64,000 nt of DNA from Marinihelvus sp963695135 (GTDB lineage Bacteria > Pseudomonadota > Gammaproteobacteria > Xanthomonadales > SZUA-36), in the NCBI GenBank assembly GCA_963695135.1, contig CAVOGA010000003.1:744001-808000 (forward strand), read 5' to 3'. The notes under the pieces are model-generated. The model saw only the letters and a list, made by a program, of their open reading frames with translations. It did not search any database and was not told the origin of the DNA. The position numbers and the translations under genes are program-made. This document shows, one piece after another, positions 17,955 through 27,507 of this stretch; position 1 is the first letter of the stretch; each line of letters opens with the position of its first letter.

Positions 17955-19466
17955 TCACGTTGCGCGACGCAACCAGAGCAAGGGTCTGTTGACCCATTCG
18001 CTCAGTTGCTCCTTCTCATCCTGCGCAAGCGGGCCAAAACGGCGCAGCAACAGGTAATAGACCAGCACATAGGTCGGTCCGGCCAGCGCAAGCAACGCCA
18101 GGTTCGGCGCATTCAGCGTATTGACGATCAGCCAGGCAGGGATTGCAGCCAGCGCAGCCAGCACGGCGGTGATCGCCAGCGACTTCCAGGGTAACAGGCG
18201 CGCCAGGTCGACCTTCAGAGCATGCCGAACCCGCGCCAGCGCCAGCGTTTTGACAATGATCGCGGCCAGCAGCGTCACCATAACCGCGCCCATGAGGCCG
18301 AATTCCGCCATGAACCAGTGCAGGAGACCCACGACGACGGCCAGCGCGACGAGGTTCTGAAAGATCAGGAACCGGTTGAGCGCAAAGACCCGCAGTGCAC
18401 TGTCCGTCAGTATTGCGGTCAGAAGCATACTCAGGCTCCACACCATGAAGATCGGCACGCTGGCCTCGTAACTCCGGGTAAACAGCAAAACGATGAAGGG
18501 GTGCGCCATGACCAGCAGGCCCGCCACCAGCGGGAAAAATATCAGCGCCAGTTTGCGGTTGCCATCCAGCCAGACAGCGATCGCCCCCTCTGAATCGTTG
18601 TCCAGCACCCGCTCGCGCATGTTCACCATCATCACGTTACTGGTGGAGGTCATGAGAAAGTCAGACAGCGGGATTTGCAGGCAGCCAACCGCATAAATGG
18701 CGAAGGTCGCAGCATCGAATGCATTGGAAACCGCGAACAGGTGATAGGTGGTCTGGGCTGTGCCGATGATGGCCGCAAAGCCGAAGGTGGCGGCATAGCG
18801 GATTTGCACGGCAAATGCCTCCCGGTCAGGCCTCAGTTCCGCGCCGAACTCCCGCCCGACATAGACGAGCGTTGCGGCCAGGCGCGCCAGGGCAAAAACC
18901 ACCGCGCCCAGCATCAGCACCCGCAGATCGGTCAGCAGCAGCACCGGGCCGATATAAAAAATGGCGCGGGCGGTGTCCGTCAGGAAGTAACTGACGGACG
19001 CGGCCACATACTGCTTGCGGATGGTCATGAGGATTTCCAGGACCACGGCAATCAACATGAACAGCAGGTACAGACCGACGGGCAGAATGAGGTCCGCGAG
19101 CGCCGGGTTGTTCATCAGTATCGCCAGTTCGTCGCGGAACAGCCACAGGCCCAGCAGCGAGCCGAGGCCCAGGGTTCCCAGGGTAAGGAGCGTGTTGAAC
19201 ACGAAGCGCCCCGCGTTATCCGGTCGCGATGGCAAGAAGTAATAGAGGCTCTCCGCCATACCCATCTGCGCGACCCCGTAGAGGGTGCCGAAGATCAGGA
19301 ACAGCTGCTTGTAGGTGCCGAAATCGTTCTGATCGAACAAGCGGGCCAGAACCATGGGTATCGCAAAGGCGACGACAAACCCGATCGTGCGCCCGGTCAT
19401 AAGGACCAGTGCGGGCCGGAACAGGGCCTCGAGGGACTTTGTGGGCAATACGCCGGAGGAAGTCAT
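17955..19466 (-). CDS. Wzx-type polysaccharide flippase
   Basis: 503 residues started at ATG 19466 (MTSSGVLPTKSLEALFRP); further upstream the frame overlaps the GT4 gene and is not credible. A multi-spanning inner-membrane protein of the MATE/PST group with about 12-14 hydrophobic segments. The first is TIGFVVAFAIPMVLARLF followed by the typical DFGTYKQLFLIFGTLYGV. It translocates the undecaprenyl-linked repeat to the periplasm for the Wzy polymerase encoded upstream. It lies 43 bases after the GT4 gene. Confidence 0.92.
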   Translation of the reverse strand: MTSSGVLPTKSLEALFRPALVLMTGRTIGFVVAFAIPMVLARLFDQNDFGTYKQLFLIFGTLYGVAQMGMAESLYYFLPSRPDNAGRFVFNTLLTLGTLGLGSLLGLWLFRDELAILMNNPALADLILPVGLYLLFMLIAVVLEILMTIRKQYVAASVSYFLTDTARAIFYIGPVLLLTDLRVLMLGAVVFALARLAATLVYVGREFGAELRPDREAFAVQIRYAATFGFAAIIGTAQTTYHLFAVSNAFDAATFAIYAVGCLQIPLSDFLMTSTSNVMMVNMRERVLDNDSEGAIAVWLDGNRKLALIFFPLVAGLLVMAHPFIVLLFTRSYEASVPIFMVWSLSMLLTAILTDSALRVFALNRFLIFQNLVALAVVVGLLHWFMAEFGLMGAVMVTLLAAIIVKTLALARVRHALKVDLARLLPWKSLAITAVLAALAAIPAWLIVNTLNAPNLALLALAGPTYVLVYYLLLRRFGPLAQDEKEQLSEWVNRPLLWLRRAT

Positions 19467-19509
19467 GACCCGCTCGCCGGGCCCCGGGCCCGTTGCCGGC
19501 TGTTGCTGC

Positions 19510-20739
19510 TCAACGCCACGCCACTGCCCTCTTCGCCTGACCCAGCTCCTCACGGTAGAGACGCTCGGTTTTAGCCACCATGCCGGCCAGGGAGTAATCT
19601 CTCCACGCCATGCTCCTGGCCCGGGCACCGAGGATTTCGCGCTCTTCCGGGTTCGCCAACAGGCCCTCCATCGCCTGCGCAAGGTGCTCCGGAGACCGCA
19701 CCGGAACCAGCCTGCCGTTGATGCCCTCCTTGACCAGTTCAGGGTTGCCACCGACATCGGTAGCGACCATCGGCACGCCGGATGCCATGGACTCCAGCAA
19801 GGTATTGGACAGACCCTCGCTGTGCGATGGCAGGACCGAAATGGCGGCTGCGGCGAGCAGATCCGGTGTGTCGTTCCTGTGGCCGGTGAAAATGACCTGC
19901 TCCCCGACGCCCAGGGATTGCGCAAGCTGCTGCAGTGATTTCCTGTAGGTCATATCCTCCGATGTCACTCCGTCCTTGGTCCGCAGGTCTGCACCAACGA
20001 CCAGGAAGCGCGCATCGGGCTGCCGGGCCGCCACCATGGCGGCGGCCTTGATGAAATCGTCAACCCCTTTGGACGGATTGAGCCGGGCGATCAGCACCGC
20101 TACCGGGGCAGTATCCGGAATACCCAGCTCCCGCCGGATGTTTCCAGGCGCCCGGTTTTGCTCGTAACGGGACAGGTCGATACCGTTTCGGATAACGGAG
20201 ATCCGCTCGCCGTTCAAACCCTGCTCCTGCAGCCAGTCGCGAATCGAGTCTGCATTGACAAGCACCCGGTCCGCCAGGCCCAGCACCCATCGCTGCAGCC
20301 TTTTCTGAGCCTCGGTCAGGTAAACACCCCGGTCACGGACAGAGGCAAGCACCACGGGCACACCGGCAAGGCGGGCAGCCGGAACGGCAAAAACATTGGC
20401 GTAGAAGTTGTAGCTGTGGGATATCTGGACGCGCTGCGCGCGCAACAGGGAAGCGAAGCGCAGTTGCTGCAGAAAAGTCTGCGGATGGTAAAGCCTTTTC
20501 ACCCTGAACTCGCTGATGGGCACCTTGAGCGCCTCGAAGGCCTCCAGGTGGTCGCCGGCCCTCTCCAGGCAGGAAAAGCCGAGGTCAAACTTATCGCGAT
20601 CCAGTCCGCGAACCAGGTTCAGGACCTGGCGTTCCGTTCCACCGGAAAAAAAATTCGTCAGGACCTTGTGCAGCCTGATCGGCTCCGAATCACCGGCATG
20701 GGCTTCCATCGCTCCGACCGGCTCAGACCGGGAACTCAT
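19510..20739 (-). CDS. GT4-family glycosyltransferase
   Basis: 409 residues, GT-B fold. N-terminal FFSGGTERQVLNLVRGLD is a common acceptor-side motif. The C-terminal domain has VAVLIARLNPSKGVDDFIKAA, VIFTGHRNDTPDLLAAA and the donor-site SHSEGLSNTLLESMASGVP with VGGNPELVKEGINGRLV. ATG 20739 overlaps the Wzy-like gene's stop (ATGA). A cytosolic enzyme building the EPS repeat; sugar unknown. Confidence 0.93.
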   Translation of the reverse strand: MSSRSEPVGAMEAHAGDSEPIRLHKVLTNFFSGGTERQVLNLVRGLDRDKFDLGFSCLERAGDHLEAFEALKVPISEFRVKRLYHPQTFLQQLRFASLLRAQRVQISHSYNFYANVFAVPAARLAGVPVVLASVRDRGVYLTEAQKRLQRWVLGLADRVLVNADSIRDWLQEQGLNGERISVIRNGIDLSRYEQNRAPGNIRRELGIPDTAPVAVLIARLNPSKGVDDFIKAAAMVAARQPDARFLVVGADLRTKDGVTSEDMTYRKSLQQLAQSLGVGEQVIFTGHRNDTPDLLAAAAISVLPSHSEGLSNTLLESMASGVPMVATDVGGNPELVKEGINGRLVPVRSPEHLAQAMEGLLANPEEREILGARARSMAWRDYSLAGMVAKTERLYREELGQAKRAVAWR

Positions 20740-22040
20740 GACTGTAATTCCGGGGTAGTAGTGCGGGAGATCCGTCCTGCGGCGATCACCATACCGGCGA
20801 AGAAGTAAAAATAGAAGTTGTAGGCCACGGGATAAAACATGGCAGATAAGGCAAAGGCCAGCAGGCTCACGCGCAAGGCTTCGGCCAGGTACGCCATGCG
20901 CTGCGAAGTACCCTTGCCGGTGGAGGCGCTGGTGATCCTGTTGCTTACCCTGAGGCAGTGCAACAGCAGCAGGAGAAACAATGCCAGGCCAATGAAGCCG
21001 ATGTCCACCGCCAGCTGCAGATAGACGTTGTGAACGTCCAGCCAGTTTTCGCCACGCGCCTCGTTAAGCGCCAATGAGCTCATGCCAACACCGGAACCGA
21101 CGATCGGCTTGGAGAACGCCAAATCCACGGCGACTTTCATATCAGCCAATCGCGTCTGCGCGGAGTTGGTCTGGTCCTCTTCGATGTTAATGATCGTATC
21201 CAGGCGCTCAAAATAGCTGCTCGGGACCATTGGCAAGGCAAAGATTCCCATGATGAGAATGATCGGAATCCAGATCCGTTGCGGACGATGGCGCAGCAAC
21301 CAGGCGTAACAGATCCCGATAAACATCAGGGTCAGAAATCCCGCGCGTGAAAATGTTGCGATCACGGCGACCACGATCAGCACCGCGACACCCGCCAGAA
21401 TCATTTTTTGCATACTGCTTCGGGAACCGAGCATGAGCGCGATGCACAGCGGCAGAATCAGATTGAGCATCAGCGCCATATCATTCGGGTTCTGGGCCAG
21501 ACCGGAGGCATAACCAAGCACCCGCTCACTGCCGTCTATGTGCGTTCCTGCGACATAATTGCCGATGGTGTGCAGCGCCAGCGGGACGGAGCAAAGCACG
21601 AGGCACCAGCTGATTCCCAGCAATTGCTGAAAGTTACTGATGGCATGTGACAGGAGCAGGAAACAGATAACAGCCTTCAGATACGTTCCCGTGAGAAAAC
21701 CGACGCTGCCTCCCGGCCAGTAAGAGAACGGTATGGTGAAAATGGCCCAGGCCGCCAACATGAGTGCCAGCACCACGCCGGGACTGAACTCGAGAAGCGG
21801 CATGCGCAGTGACAAGCGGTTCACAACATAGGCGAGACAGGCGACGGCGACGCTGACGAGCGCAATGCGCAACGGGGCCAGAGCGGCAAACTGTTCTTGC
21901 GGGGCCAACAGCAGGATGACGGTAAATCCGATAAGGGCCCAGAAGGTCAGCCTCGAGCCCGGCAACTCCCGGATATCGCGCTCAGCGACCCGGGCAGATT
22001 CCTGAGGCCGCCACCAGCTTGAACCCGAGTCCACGCTCAT
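20736..22040 (-). CDS. O-antigen ligase/Wzy-type polymerase
   Basis: About 434 residues from ATG 22040 (MSVDSGSSWW). An upstream in-frame start at 22118 would overlap the sugar transferase by 44 bases and is less likely. At least ten hydrophobic segments with one large periplasmic loop containing SSYFERLDTIINIEEDQTNS, SKPIVGSGVGMSS and DVHNVYLQLAVDIGF. This HNxxL pattern is typical of Wzy_C/WaaL proteins. Polymerises or transfers lipid-linked repeat units in the periplasm. Sits between the initiating transferase and the GT4 gene. Confidence 0.9.
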   Translation of the reverse strand: MSVDSGSSWWRPQESARVAERDIRELPGSRLTFWALIGFTVILLLAPQEQFAALAPLRIALVSVAVACLAYVVNRLSLRMPLLEFSPGVVLALMLAAWAIFTIPFSYWPGGSVGFLTGTYLKAVICFLLLSHAISNFQQLLGISWCLVLCSVPLALHTIGNYVAGTHIDGSERVLGYASGLAQNPNDMALMLNLILPLCIALMLGSRSSMQKMILAGVAVLIVVAVIATFSRAGFLTLMFIGICYAWLLRHRPQRIWIPIILIMGIFALPMVPSSYFERLDTIINIEEDQTNSAQTRLADMKVAVDLAFSKPIVGSGVGMSSLALNEARGENWLDVHNVYLQLAVDIGFIGLALFLLLLLHCLRVSNRITSASTGKGTSQRMAYLAEALRVSLLAFALSAMFYPVAYNFYFYFFAGMVIAAGRISRTTTPELQS

Positions 22041-22074
22041 CGCCTGCCCTGAAGGCCATTGGAGAGAGACCGGC

Positions 22075-23169
22075 TCATGACACCGAAGTATGTCCTTCGG
22101 CCGGCACGTCGTGGGCACTCGCAGCCCCCTCGTCCGGCTTTGCCCCGGACTTCACCACGTGCCCGGCAACAACAACCCAGACGGTCTCCAGCAAAATGCG
22201 CAGATCCAGCCACAGCGAGTAATGCTTGAGGTAGTAAAGGTCGAAATGCAGTTTTTCGATCTCTTCCTGCAGGTTGTTCGCATAGCGATAGCGCACCTGC
22301 GCCCAACCGGTGATTCCGGGGCGCACGCTGGAACGCAGGGCGTAGTAAGGAATGGGCAGGCCGGATTCCGCGGTATTGCGGGCCACGAGTGCGAGCATCG
22401 CAATGTTGCTGGCCGGATGGGGTCTCGGACCCACGATGTTCATATCACCGCGCAGAATGTTCAGAAACTGCGGAAGTTCATCGAGGCGAAACTTCCTCAG
22501 CCAGCGCCCCACCCGGGTAATCCGGTGGGCATTGTCACCCTCCCATTCAGAGTCGGTGCCGTTGTCCGCAACCATGGTCCGGAACTTCATCAACATGAAA
22601 CGTTTGCCCCGAAAACCGGCACGCTCCTGTATGAACAGCACCGGACCTTTCGAGTCCAGTTTGATCAACGCCGCAATCAGCAACATGATTGGCGCCATGA
22701 GAACCAGGCCAAACAGGGCCGCAACCAGGCTCAGAAGCCGGGTTGCCAACAGGGACAGGCGGCCGGGGCGGAAGGTGTCGGAATAAATGACATCCTCCAG
22801 TTCGTAGGCCTCGAGCGGCAACTTGCCACTCAGTCGCTCGTAGACCGCTGCGGCCCGCTCAATCCGGATTTCTTTTTTCAAGCTGGCTTGCAGCAGCTGA
22901 TGCTCGAACAGCTCAACCGCGCCGCGCGTGCGCGCCACGATGATGACCTCCGGCTTATGATCGCGCATGATCCGGGTCAGGTCATTGACCGAACCGAGAA
23001 CGGCATAGTCGTGATCGATTTCACCATCAGAGGATTGCTCCGACACGATGCCGACGATGTCATACCCGCAGCGGGGGTTGCCCTCTATCTCTTCGAGTAA
23101 TTCACGGAACAACGGCCCCGTGCCAATCAGCAGGGTCCGCTTTCCGGAACGACTCCTTCTGGTCCACAT
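22075..23169 (-). CDS. Polyprenyl sugar-phosphate transferase (initiating enzyme)
   Basis: 364 residues from ATG 23169 (MWTRRSRSGKRTLLIG) behind a GGGGGG ribosome site; the frame is open to 23211 but would overlap the previous gene. The N-terminal Rossmann-like CoA-binding domain has GTGPLFRELLEEIEG. One hydrophobic hairpin (LLSLVAALFGLVLMAPIMLLIAALIKL) precedes the catalytic Bac_transf domain: KGPVLFIQERAGFRGKRF, MKFRTMV, LRKFRLDELPQFLNIL, GDMNIVGPRPHP and RPGITGWAQVRY. It transfers a sugar-1-phosphate to undecaprenyl phosphate, starting the repeat. Resembles the exosortase-associated EpsB-type subgroup. Confidence 0.95.
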   Translation of the reverse strand: MWTRRSRSGKRTLLIGTGPLFRELLEEIEGNPRCGYDIVGIVSEQSSDGEIDHDYAVLGSVNDLTRIMRDHKPEVIIVARTRGAVELFEHQLLQASLKKEIRIERAAAVYERLSGKLPLEAYELEDVIYSDTFRPGRLSLLATRLLSLVAALFGLVLMAPIMLLIAALIKLDSKGPVLFIQERAGFRGKRFMLMKFRTMVADNGTDSEWEGDNAHRITRVGRWLRKFRLDELPQFLNILRGDMNIVGPRPHPASNIAMLALVARNTAESGLPIPYYALRSSVRPGITGWAQVRYRYANNLQEEIEKLHFDLYYLKHYSLWLDLRILLETVWVVVAGHVVKSGAKPDEGAASAHDVPAEGHTSVS

Positions 23170-23188
23170 TAAAACACCCCCCCATCGA

Positions 23189-24013
23189 TCACTGGTTCTC
23201 GGTGACCGCATTGAAAACCAGGCCGAGAACCTTGTCCTCGGTCATCAGGTTCAATGCTTCCTCGAGCTTTGCCTGCCGGGTCTGGCCGGCCCTGACCACG
23301 ATAAGGAACCCGTCGACCAGGCGGGATACCAGCTCGGTATCCGGCAGGCGAAGGATTTGTGGCGTGTCGATAATGATGAAGTCATATTCCTTTCGCGCAC
23401 GGCTGATCAGCTCATCCAGCCGGGACGACTTGAGCAGCTCGTAGGGCAGATCGGGAACGCTGCCGGCCACCATGACATGCAAATTGAATCGCTCAAGATA
23501 GTGCGTGAAGGGCTTGTCGGCTTCATCTGTCTCCCGGATCCAGTCCACAATGCCGCGTTCCTTGGCTGATTTCATGCCAAGGTAATCCGACATGCCGTCG
23601 CCCTGCCGTCGCAGGTCCAGGTCGAGCAACAGCACCCGGCTGCGGGCGTCTTTGGCCAGCGCACCGGCCAAGTTGATGCCGGTCAGGCTCTTGCCGTCAC
23701 CCTGGCTGGGGCTGGTGACACCGACAACCAGCGCGGAACCGGCAACCCGGCGGGTTTCCAGCACGTAGCGCAGACGGTAGTAGCTCTCGGCCAGCTCGGA
23801 TCGCGGCGCCAGGAGACAGACCAGGTGCGGGTCAACCTGACCCTCGGCCACGGTCACGAATGTTGTTGGCGGCGATTCTGTCCCATCCGGCGATTCCGCC
23901 TCCTCGACGCGCACCGGTTGCGGCTGCGTGGTGCGGGTATCAGGAACCGGGGTCAAGCGTGGATTCGCCATTTCGTTGGCCAGCTTTTCCAGAGATTTAT
24001 CGAAGGAATTCAT
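23189..24013 (-). CDS. CpsD/CapB-type BY-kinase ATPase
   Basis: 274 residues. Walker A is SPSQGDGKSLTGINLA (GDGKS instead of the usual GEGKS or GSGKS), Walker A' is VLLLDLDLRRQG and Walker B is YDFIIIDTPQILRLPDT. No tyrosine cluster is present at the C-terminus (ends FNAVTENQ), so autophosphorylation as in classical BY-kinases is doubtful. It probably partners with the Wzz-like protein six bases upstream to control chain length and export. The N-terminal 60 residues are Pro/Thr/Glu-rich and look disordered. Confidence 0.92.
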   Translation of the reverse strand: MNSFDKSLEKLANEMANPRLTPVPDTRTTQPQPVRVEEAESPDGTESPPTTFVTVAEGQVDPHLVCLLAPRSELAESYYRLRYVLETRRVAGSALVVGVTSPSQGDGKSLTGINLAGALAKDARSRVLLLDLDLRRQGDGMSDYLGMKSAKERGIVDWIRETDEADKPFTHYLERFNLHVMVAGSVPDLPYELLKSSRLDELISRARKEYDFIIIDTPQILRLPDTELVSRLVDGFLIVVRAGQTRQAKLEEALNLMTEDKVLGLVFNAVTENQ

Positions 24014-24019
24014 GGTTCG

Positions 24020-25561
24020 CTATCCCGAGATGGCCCAGACCAGTTGTTTACCGCCCAGTCCAAGCTGGTAGCTGGCAGCGGTCACGAGGAACAAGCCGGC
24101 GGCCACCATGATGAAATTCAGACCACCGCGTGCCCTCGCTACCCAGCGGTCCCGGCTGGTCTGAATGTTGGCAATGCTGGCAAGGACGGGAATACGCGTG
24201 AATTTGCGCAGTTCGCGGGTTGAATGAAATGTTTTATTGAGTTGTTCGACCAGGAGCAAAACACCGACGGCGAATCCGGCGGCAAGCATCAGTCCGACAA
24301 ACATCAGCCTGAGCTTTTGGGGTGCTGACGGAAAATCCGGGGGAATGGCGACTTCCACAATCTTGACCTCCTGGTTTTGCTCCGCTTCCAGGGACTGCGC
24401 CAGTACCGCATCCCGGTAACGCTTCTGAAGCGCCAGGTATTCTTCCCGCGCCGCGTCATAGTCGTAGGTCAATCGATTGAGCTGCTGCTCGATTCGCGGG
24501 ATACCCTCGATTCTCAGCGTCAGCGAATCGATTGCCGCCTTCAGTCGCCGCTCATCAGCTTTCAGCCTGGCCAGGTCAAGGTCAAACTCCGCAGAATTGA
24601 TGTCCTCGGAACCACTGCCATCCGGGCCTTGAGCGCCCGGTCCGGCGTTGGAAAGTTCCAGCGACAAGGCCTGAATTTCCCGTTCAAGGCGAATGATTTC
24701 CGGGTGGCTTTCCGTGTACATCGACTGCAGCTGTGCCAGGTCCTGTTTCATCTTTTCAAGTCGCAGCCTGCCGGGGACAACGTTCGTTCCCGCGCTTGTT
24801 GAACCAACAACCGCAGCGGCCAGCATCGCTCCCTGGCGTTCCGCAAGCTTCATTTGCCGCTCACCGTTGAGCGTCAGCTCAGCATTCAGGCGCGCAAGCG
24901 TCGCCAGGTTGACCTGCTGCTGTTCCGGCAGGTCGCCCATGTGCTCGTTTCTGAATTCTGTGAGGTCCTGCTCCTGGGCAAGAAACTTCTCCCTGGCGCC
25001 ATCAAGTTGCTCGCGGATGATGTCCGCGGCCCGCGCTGCCTGGCTGGAGCGCCTGCGTTCATTCTCATCCTGGAATCGCCTGGCAAGGTCGTTGGCAACC
25101 CGGGCCGCCAGGTCAGGATCCCAGGCCTGGTAGCTGATGGTGACCGCGAAGGTGGCGCTCTGGCCCCACTGGGGCTGGGCGTAAGCCTCCTGCTTGATTT
25201 CGATATCCTTGCGTAACCGTTCGATCACGGACTCGGGCGGCGCGGTTGCGCGCATCTCTGAGTAAAGATTGAATTGCTCAATCACATCCTGCAGCTGCCC
25301 GCGACTCATGAGCGCCTGGCGAATGATCCCGAGGCGTAACTCGAGTTCGGTGGAGACGTTGTTTTCAACCAGGGACTCCGCCACGTCATCCTGACCCACG
25401 ATCAGCGTTGTTGACGAGCGGTAAAGATCCGGCAGAGCCTGCACGAGCCCGGCCACCAGGCCAAAAACAGACAGAAAACTGATCATCAACAACCACTTGC
25501 GCCGGCGCCATATCTCCAGCGCCGTCTCAATCAGTGTTCGACCGTCGTTTTCGTCTTTCAT
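24020..25561 (-). CDS. Wzz/GumC-type chain-length determinant protein
   Basis: 513 residues. A first membrane helix (LLMISFLSVFGLVAGLV) and a last pair (LMFVGLMLAAGFAVGVLLLV; FIMVAAGLFLVTAASY) flank a long periplasmic coiled coil containing the Wzz and GNVR domains (PPDFPSAPQKLRL). Polysaccharide co-polymerase: controls chain length and couples the polymerase to the exporter. Between the exporter and the CpsD gene with 15- and 6-base gaps. Resembles exosortase A-associated chain-length proteins from memory. Confidence 0.94.
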   Translation of the reverse strand: MKDENDGRTLIETALEIWRRRKWLLMISFLSVFGLVAGLVQALPDLYRSSTTLIVGQDDVAESLVENNVSTELELRLGIIRQALMSRGQLQDVIEQFNLYSEMRATAPPESVIERLRKDIEIKQEAYAQPQWGQSATFAVTISYQAWDPDLAARVANDLARRFQDENERRRSSQAARAADIIREQLDGAREKFLAQEQDLTEFRNEHMGDLPEQQQVNLATLARLNAELTLNGERQMKLAERQGAMLAAAVVGSTSAGTNVVPGRLRLEKMKQDLAQLQSMYTESHPEIIRLEREIQALSLELSNAGPGAQGPDGSGSEDINSAEFDLDLARLKADERRLKAAIDSLTLRIEGIPRIEQQLNRLTYDYDAAREEYLALQKRYRDAVLAQSLEAEQNQEVKIVEVAIPPDFPSAPQKLRLMFVGLMLAAGFAVGVLLLVEQLNKTFHSTRELRKFTRIPVLASIANIQTSRDRWVARARGGLNFIMVAAGLFLVTAASYQLGLGGKQLVWAISG

Positions 25562-25577
25562 GTCATGAGTCCTTGAT

Positions 25578-26258
25578 TCAGGGAACCAGGATGATGTCGC
25601 CGGGAAGCACCGGCACCCAGGCCGATGTACCCGCTGATTTCACGAGGCGGTTAAAGTCAAACTCCAGTTTTTCGTCTTTGCCCATGTAGGTTCTGAAGAT
25701 CACGATATTGGAACTGGAGGCGAACTCTGTCAGTCCTCCCGCCTGCGCCAGGGCATCCAGGACCGACACCCGGTTCTGGAATTCAAAGCGCCCGGGCTGC
25801 CGCACCTCACCGAGCACCGAAACCGTGTAGCTATGGATTTCGTCCACGACGACCGTCACCTCGCCGGCGAGGATATTGATGTACTCCGCGAGGGCAGCCT
25901 CCATCGCAGCCTGCAGCTCAACCGGCGTCAGGCCGGCCGCCGTCACGTCGCCGACCAGGGAGAAGGACAGCTTCCCATCAGGCCGCACGGTCACGGCCTG
26001 GTCCAGCTCCTCGTGGCCACGCACGCGAATGGTGAGCACATCGGACGGGCCGATGCGGTATTCCATGATCTGGCCCCATTCCGGATTAGACGGCGCGCTG
26101 GCGCCGGCCGCTGTCTGGCTGTACACAGGCGTCGCCAATCCGGCGAGGACTAAAGCCAGCGCCAGGAGCAGGACCCACGACCGCTCTATGACCCGGTTTC
26201 GTTGCCGGGTGTCGTGCACCACCCCCCACGGGGCCCACATGTGGTTTTCCGTTATCAA
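25578..26258 (-). CDS. Wza-type polysaccharide export protein
   Basis: 226 residues. Signal peptide VLLLALALVLAGLATPVYS without a lipobox cysteine, then the Poly_export domain MEYRIGPSDVLTIRVRG...VRPDGKLSFSLVGDV and a SLBB domain HSYTVSVLGEVRQPGRFEF with LDALAQAGGLTEFAS. The periplasmic/outer-membrane export channel of the locus. Small compared with E. coli Wza (about 380), as is usual in exosortase-type EPS loci. ATG 26258 overlaps the barrel gene's stop (ATGA). A later start such as MWAPWG is possible. Confidence 0.92.
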   Translation of the reverse strand: MITENHMWAPWGVVHDTRQRNRVIERSWVLLLALALVLAGLATPVYSQTAAGASAPSNPEWGQIMEYRIGPSDVLTIRVRGHEELDQAVTVRPDGKLSFSLVGDVTAAGLTPVELQAAMEAALAEYINILAGEVTVVVDEIHSYTVSVLGEVRQPGRFEFQNRVSVLDALAQAGGLTEFASSSNIVIFRTYMGKDEKLEFDFNRLVKSAGTSAWVPVLPGDIILVP

Positions 26259-27454
26259 CTTGGACTCCTTTCCGTGTCACGTCGCGGCCGGGTAAAGGTG
26301 ATGGCAATCGACATGACGCCATGGTTCACGCGCCCGGTATCGTCGCCAAGGGAATCTACATTCTGCGTGTTGAACGCGTAGCGAGCCGTCATGAAAATGG
26401 CGGGGTTGAACTGGTACACGCCCGATAACTCGAAAGTTGCGATGTCTGTCGAAAAGCCGGTGCCGGTCAGGTACGCGTAGCCGGCTGTGCCGGTAACCTC
26501 CAGATCCGAACTGAACTCGTGGGTCCAATTGGCCTGCACCGACCTGGAATCCAGAATGCCGACCTCACCCAGCAGGGTGCTGTCGTCCCACAGCGCCCCG
26601 ATCTGAAAGTTGCCCCGGGCATACTCGCGCCGCCAGTTCACGAAAACATACGGCTCCAGATCCCCGGCGGAAACTCGCGGTCCCACCTGCAGTTCCAGGT
26701 CCGATGTTTCGCTCAAGGCCTGCGCCAGACCTACCCAGGCAGTGTTGCTGTCCTCGGTCTCGTTCAGCACGAAGCCCGTGTCGGCGTCTGTTTCAGTCTC
26801 GAACTTGTAATTTCGGTACCGGTAGCCGTAAAGGATCGACCGGGCAGGCGTCATGATTTGCTCAAATGCTGTTGCCGCTGACAGGGTCTCGTTCAGGCTG
26901 GATCCGATGAGCGTGTCCTGCACCCAGGAGACAGCGAGATCGCCGGACACACTCGGGGTAATCAGGTAATTGGCCCCGCCGGCGAACAACAGGCGTTCTG
27001 CTTCGTTCCTGCCAACCAGGCCGGGGATGCCGCCACCGGGTGTCAGGGTGATGTCCTCGGCCGAGTTGGTCTTGGTGTAGTTGGCATCGCCCACCAGGGT
27101 CCAGCGACGATTCGGCTGATACTCGATTCTGCCGACAGCGAAACTGCGCGCCGAGTTCGAATCGAGTTCGGTCAGATCGTTGTACCACTCCGCGTCGTTC
27201 CGGTAACTCATCAACCAGCGAAGGGTTTCTGAGTCAAAGCCCAGATCGAGCTGCGGACTTACACGGGTGTAGAAGTCCGAGACGGGGTCTTCGGCATCGA
27301 AGAAAATATTGTCATCGTAGAGTTCCTCGACACCGAGCCAGGGCACCAGGAACAATCCGGATTCAGCAAAAGCTGCGGGACTCGACAACATTAAGGCGAG
27401 CACCCAGCACGCCGGGTGGCGAAGATACGGTTTTTGGCGAAAATGACAGCGCAT
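26255..27454 (-). CDS. Outer-membrane beta-barrel protein of the EPS locus
   Basis: 399 residues from ATG 27454 (MRCHFRQKPYLRHPACW); the open frame extends to 27574 but that part is not signal-like. A signal peptide VLALMLSSPAAFA is followed by alternating amphipathic strands ending in VMSIAITFTRPRRDT. It resembles GumB-partner or PEP-CTERM-associated outer-membrane proteins (TIGR03016 style): LVPWLGVEELYDDNIFFD is the typical first strand. Probably forms or supports the outer-membrane pore for the polymer. First gene of the long minus-strand operon. Confidence 0.88.
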   Translation of the reverse strand: MRCHFRQKPYLRHPACWVLALMLSSPAAFAESGLFLVPWLGVEELYDDNIFFDAEDPVSDFYTRVSPQLDLGFDSETLRWLMSYRNDAEWYNDLTELDSNSARSFAVGRIEYQPNRRWTLVGDANYTKTNSAEDITLTPGGGIPGLVGRNEAERLLFAGGANYLITPSVSGDLAVSWVQDTLIGSSLNETLSAATAFEQIMTPARSILYGYRYRNYKFETETDADTGFVLNETEDSNTAWVGLAQALSETSDLELQVGPRVSAGDLEPYVFVNWRREYARGNFQIGALWDDSTLLGEVGILDSRSVQANWTHEFSSDLEVTGTAGYAYLTGTGFSTDIATFELSGVYQFNPAIFMTARYAFNTQNVDSLGDDTGRVNHGVMSIAITFTRPRRDTERSPS

Positions 27455-27478
27455 CACGTTCCGCCGCGAACTTGTCGC

Positions 27479-27507
27479 AGTATAAGCATGGTTGCCCCCT
27501 CGATAAG
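27479..27507 (-). promoter_or_regulatory. Putative promoter of the EPS operon
   Basis: On the minus strand TATACT (27484-27479) lies 24 bases ahead of the first EPS start codon, with a weak -35 CTTATC (27507-27502) 17 bases further up. No other candidate was better. An activator would be expected with so weak a -35. Confidence 0.35.

Noticed and set aside
6391..27454. An exosortase (XrtA) or PEP-CTERM gene in the EPS locus
   Set aside because: EPS genes of the exosortase-associated type are present, but no exosortase-like membrane protein or PEP-CTERM tail was found in the window.
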